DNA from: Bacteroidales bacterium UBA2559
Lineage (GTDB): Bacteria > Bacteroidota > Bacteroidia > Bacteroidales > Bacteroidaceae
Direction of reading: 5' to 3'
Length of the DNA: 7,496 bases
NCBI GenBank assembly: GCA_002340405.1
Contig: DDLZ01000093.1
Location: forward strand, 9,558 to 17,053
Shown here: positions 6,399 to 7,496 of the stretch, in pieces
Position numbering within the stretch: position 1 is the stretch's first letter
Layout of the letters: every line of letters starts with the position of its first letter
The notes under the pieces: generated by a model
The model's database searches: none
The model's input: the letters and a program-made list of their open reading frames with translations, nothing else
Told to the model about the DNA's origin: nothing
Made by a program: the position numbers and the translations under genes

Positions 6399-7496
6399 TT
6401 ATTTTATAAGCTTGTCAAATTCGGCGGTTATGTCGGTGCCGGTAATGTAATCGTAGAGCGTTGCACGGCGGATCCTAAAATAGCTGTTCCAGAAACTTGC
6501 CACATTGCTCAAATAACTGCTGAATGCACTGTCGCGCTTGTCTTTGAGTTGGTCCAACTGGCTCATGGTCATGCTGCCGCTGCTGAAATTACTCAATGCA
6601 AGCTGATAGCTGTCTTCGGCCAGCTCTGCCGCACGCTTTGAAATATCACAACGGCTGCGCTGGTCATTGAACTGCATAACCTGAGTAAACAGATCCTGAC
6701 GATAATCAATCATGTTCTGCTCCAAGCGGTTGCGGGTGGTCTCGGCATTGGCTTCGGCCATACGTACACGCCCGCGCGCCAGACCCCAGTCCAGTATTGG
6801 TATGTTCAGTTGCACACCTATCACCTCCTGGTCCTTAAGAGAGACGAAAGTATCGTCCAAACGGCCTCCAGAACCCGACATACCGAACCGGGCATTGATC
6901 TGAGCCGAAATGCCGCGATTCGACTTGGCCTGAGAGACGCTGCGTTCGGTATCTATATACGATATCTCCTGTTCCAGTTGGAAAGAGGAGTTTTTCAAAG
7001 CACGCTCCAGCACATCATCGTAGTCCAGAGTCAAATCGGGAACATTATAATCTATTATAAGATTAAGCTCAGTATCATCCTGATAACCTATATAGGAACA
7101 GAGACGATTAAGCGAAGTTCGTAAGCTCACACGGGTGGAACTCATACTGAGCGAATCGTTAAGAAAGGTCACCTCAATCTGCATGAGTTGGTCACGAGTA
7201 ATGGCACCCGAGAGAAACCGTGTCTGCCCCGCTTCGAAAAGACGCTTGCTCTCAGTAAAATTCTTGAGTGCACGCTCATATCTCTCCTTCAGACTGGCAT
7301 AGTTCCAAAAATATGTCACCGCAGTCAGATTGGTCTGTTCCATTCTCTCTATATACTCACGCTTGGCCGCCTCATACTGCTTAGGCTCAATTTTACGGCT
7401 CCAATGGAAACGGTTGTGCCCCCGCAGAGACTGCATATACGACAGATATATGGGCTGTACGTAATAGGTAGTACGACGAGTGGGACTGTACTGGTC
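6399..7496 (-). CDS. TolC-family outer-membrane efflux protein, 5' end beyond window
   Basis: Outer-membrane factor of the OEP/TolC family, the exit duct of the pump. The frame is open from the window edge (7496) to TAA at 6401-6399, giving 365 visible residues; the Met at 7436 is internal, because 20 in-frame codons precede it and read through a typical strand motif (TTYYVQPIYLSY). The signal peptide and the first part of OEP repeat 1 are therefore missing. Long helical, Gln/Glu/Arg-rich stretches follow (for example KIEPKQYEAAKREYIERME). The second repeat contains the strand-turn motif GVQLNIPILDWG followed by LARGRVRMAEA, then the helix with YQLALSNFSSGSMTMSQL, which matches the equatorial Y-x-L-x-x-x-x-x-S-G-x-x-x-x-x-x-L pattern of the family. 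The C terminus is short (TGTDITAEFDKLIK). Being first among the visible genes, upstream of the adaptor, fits a common Bacteroidota arrangement. No N-terminal lipoprotein or signal evidence can be assessed here. Confidence 0.94.
   Translation of the reverse strand, partial: DQYSPTRRTTYYVQPIYLSYMQSLRGHNRFHWSRKIEPKQYEAAKREYIERMEQTNLTAVTYFWNYASLKERYERALKNFTESKRLFEAGQTRFLSGAITRDQLMQIEVTFLNDSLSMSSTRVSLRTSLNRLCSYIGYQDDTELNLIIDYNVPDLTLDYDDVLERALKNSSFQLEQEISYIDTERSVSQAKSNRGISAQINARFGMSGSGGRLDDTFVSLKDQEVIGVQLNIPILDWGLARGRVRMAEANAETTRNRLEQNMIDYRQDLFTQVMQFNDQRSRCDISKRAAELAEDSYQLALSNFSSGSMTMSQLDQLKDKRDSAFSSYLSNVASFWNSYFRIRRATLYDYITGTDITAEFDKLIK

Noticed and set aside
7376..7436. Met at 7436 as the start of the outer-membrane factor
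   Set aside because: The frame stays open upstream to the window edge and reads a family-typical strand (YYVQPIYLSY), so this Met is internal.

Overview
The window is a compact piece of one minus-strand operon encoding a tripartite RND-type efflux system. Read in transcription order (high to low coordinates) it holds a TolC-family outer-membrane factor (start lies beyond position 7496), a lipoprotein HlyD/AcrA-type periplasmic adaptor, a complete RND inner-membrane permease (RND1, 1011 aa), and a second, distinct RND permease (RND2, 725 codons visible; its end lies beyond position 1). About 99.7% of the window is coding. The junctions are 19 bp, 6 bp and a 4-bp ATGA overlap, so all four genes are almost certainly co-transcribed, and the two permeases are probably translationally coupled.

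The host looks like a member of Bacteroidota, most likely Bacteroidales. The grounds are the protein texture (the outer-membrane factor with its QPI...KIEP...YEEAKRxY-like stretch, and RND permeases with VDN and NDS in TM4 and TM10), the order outer-membrane factor - adaptor - permease - permease, near-balanced base composition, and weak or absent Shine-Dalgarno sequences ahead of AT-rich starts. This is recognition from memory of family patterns, not a database search.

How the parts would work together: the permease(s) pick up substrate from the periplasm or outer leaflet of the inner membrane using the proton gradient, the lipid-anchored adaptor bridges the periplasm, and the TolC-like channel passes the substrate through the outer membrane. 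No substrate can be read from the sequence. The most interesting points are the coupled pair of dissimilar permeases (possible heteromeric pump, as in MdtB/MdtC), their divergent proton-relay residues compared with AcrB, a roughly 50-residue insertion after TM7 found only in RND2, and a G-run-rich stretch early in the RND2 message. No RNA genes, mobile elements, CRISPR arrays, promoters or terminators were found. No regulator gene is present; the operon's promoter must lie upstream of position 7496.
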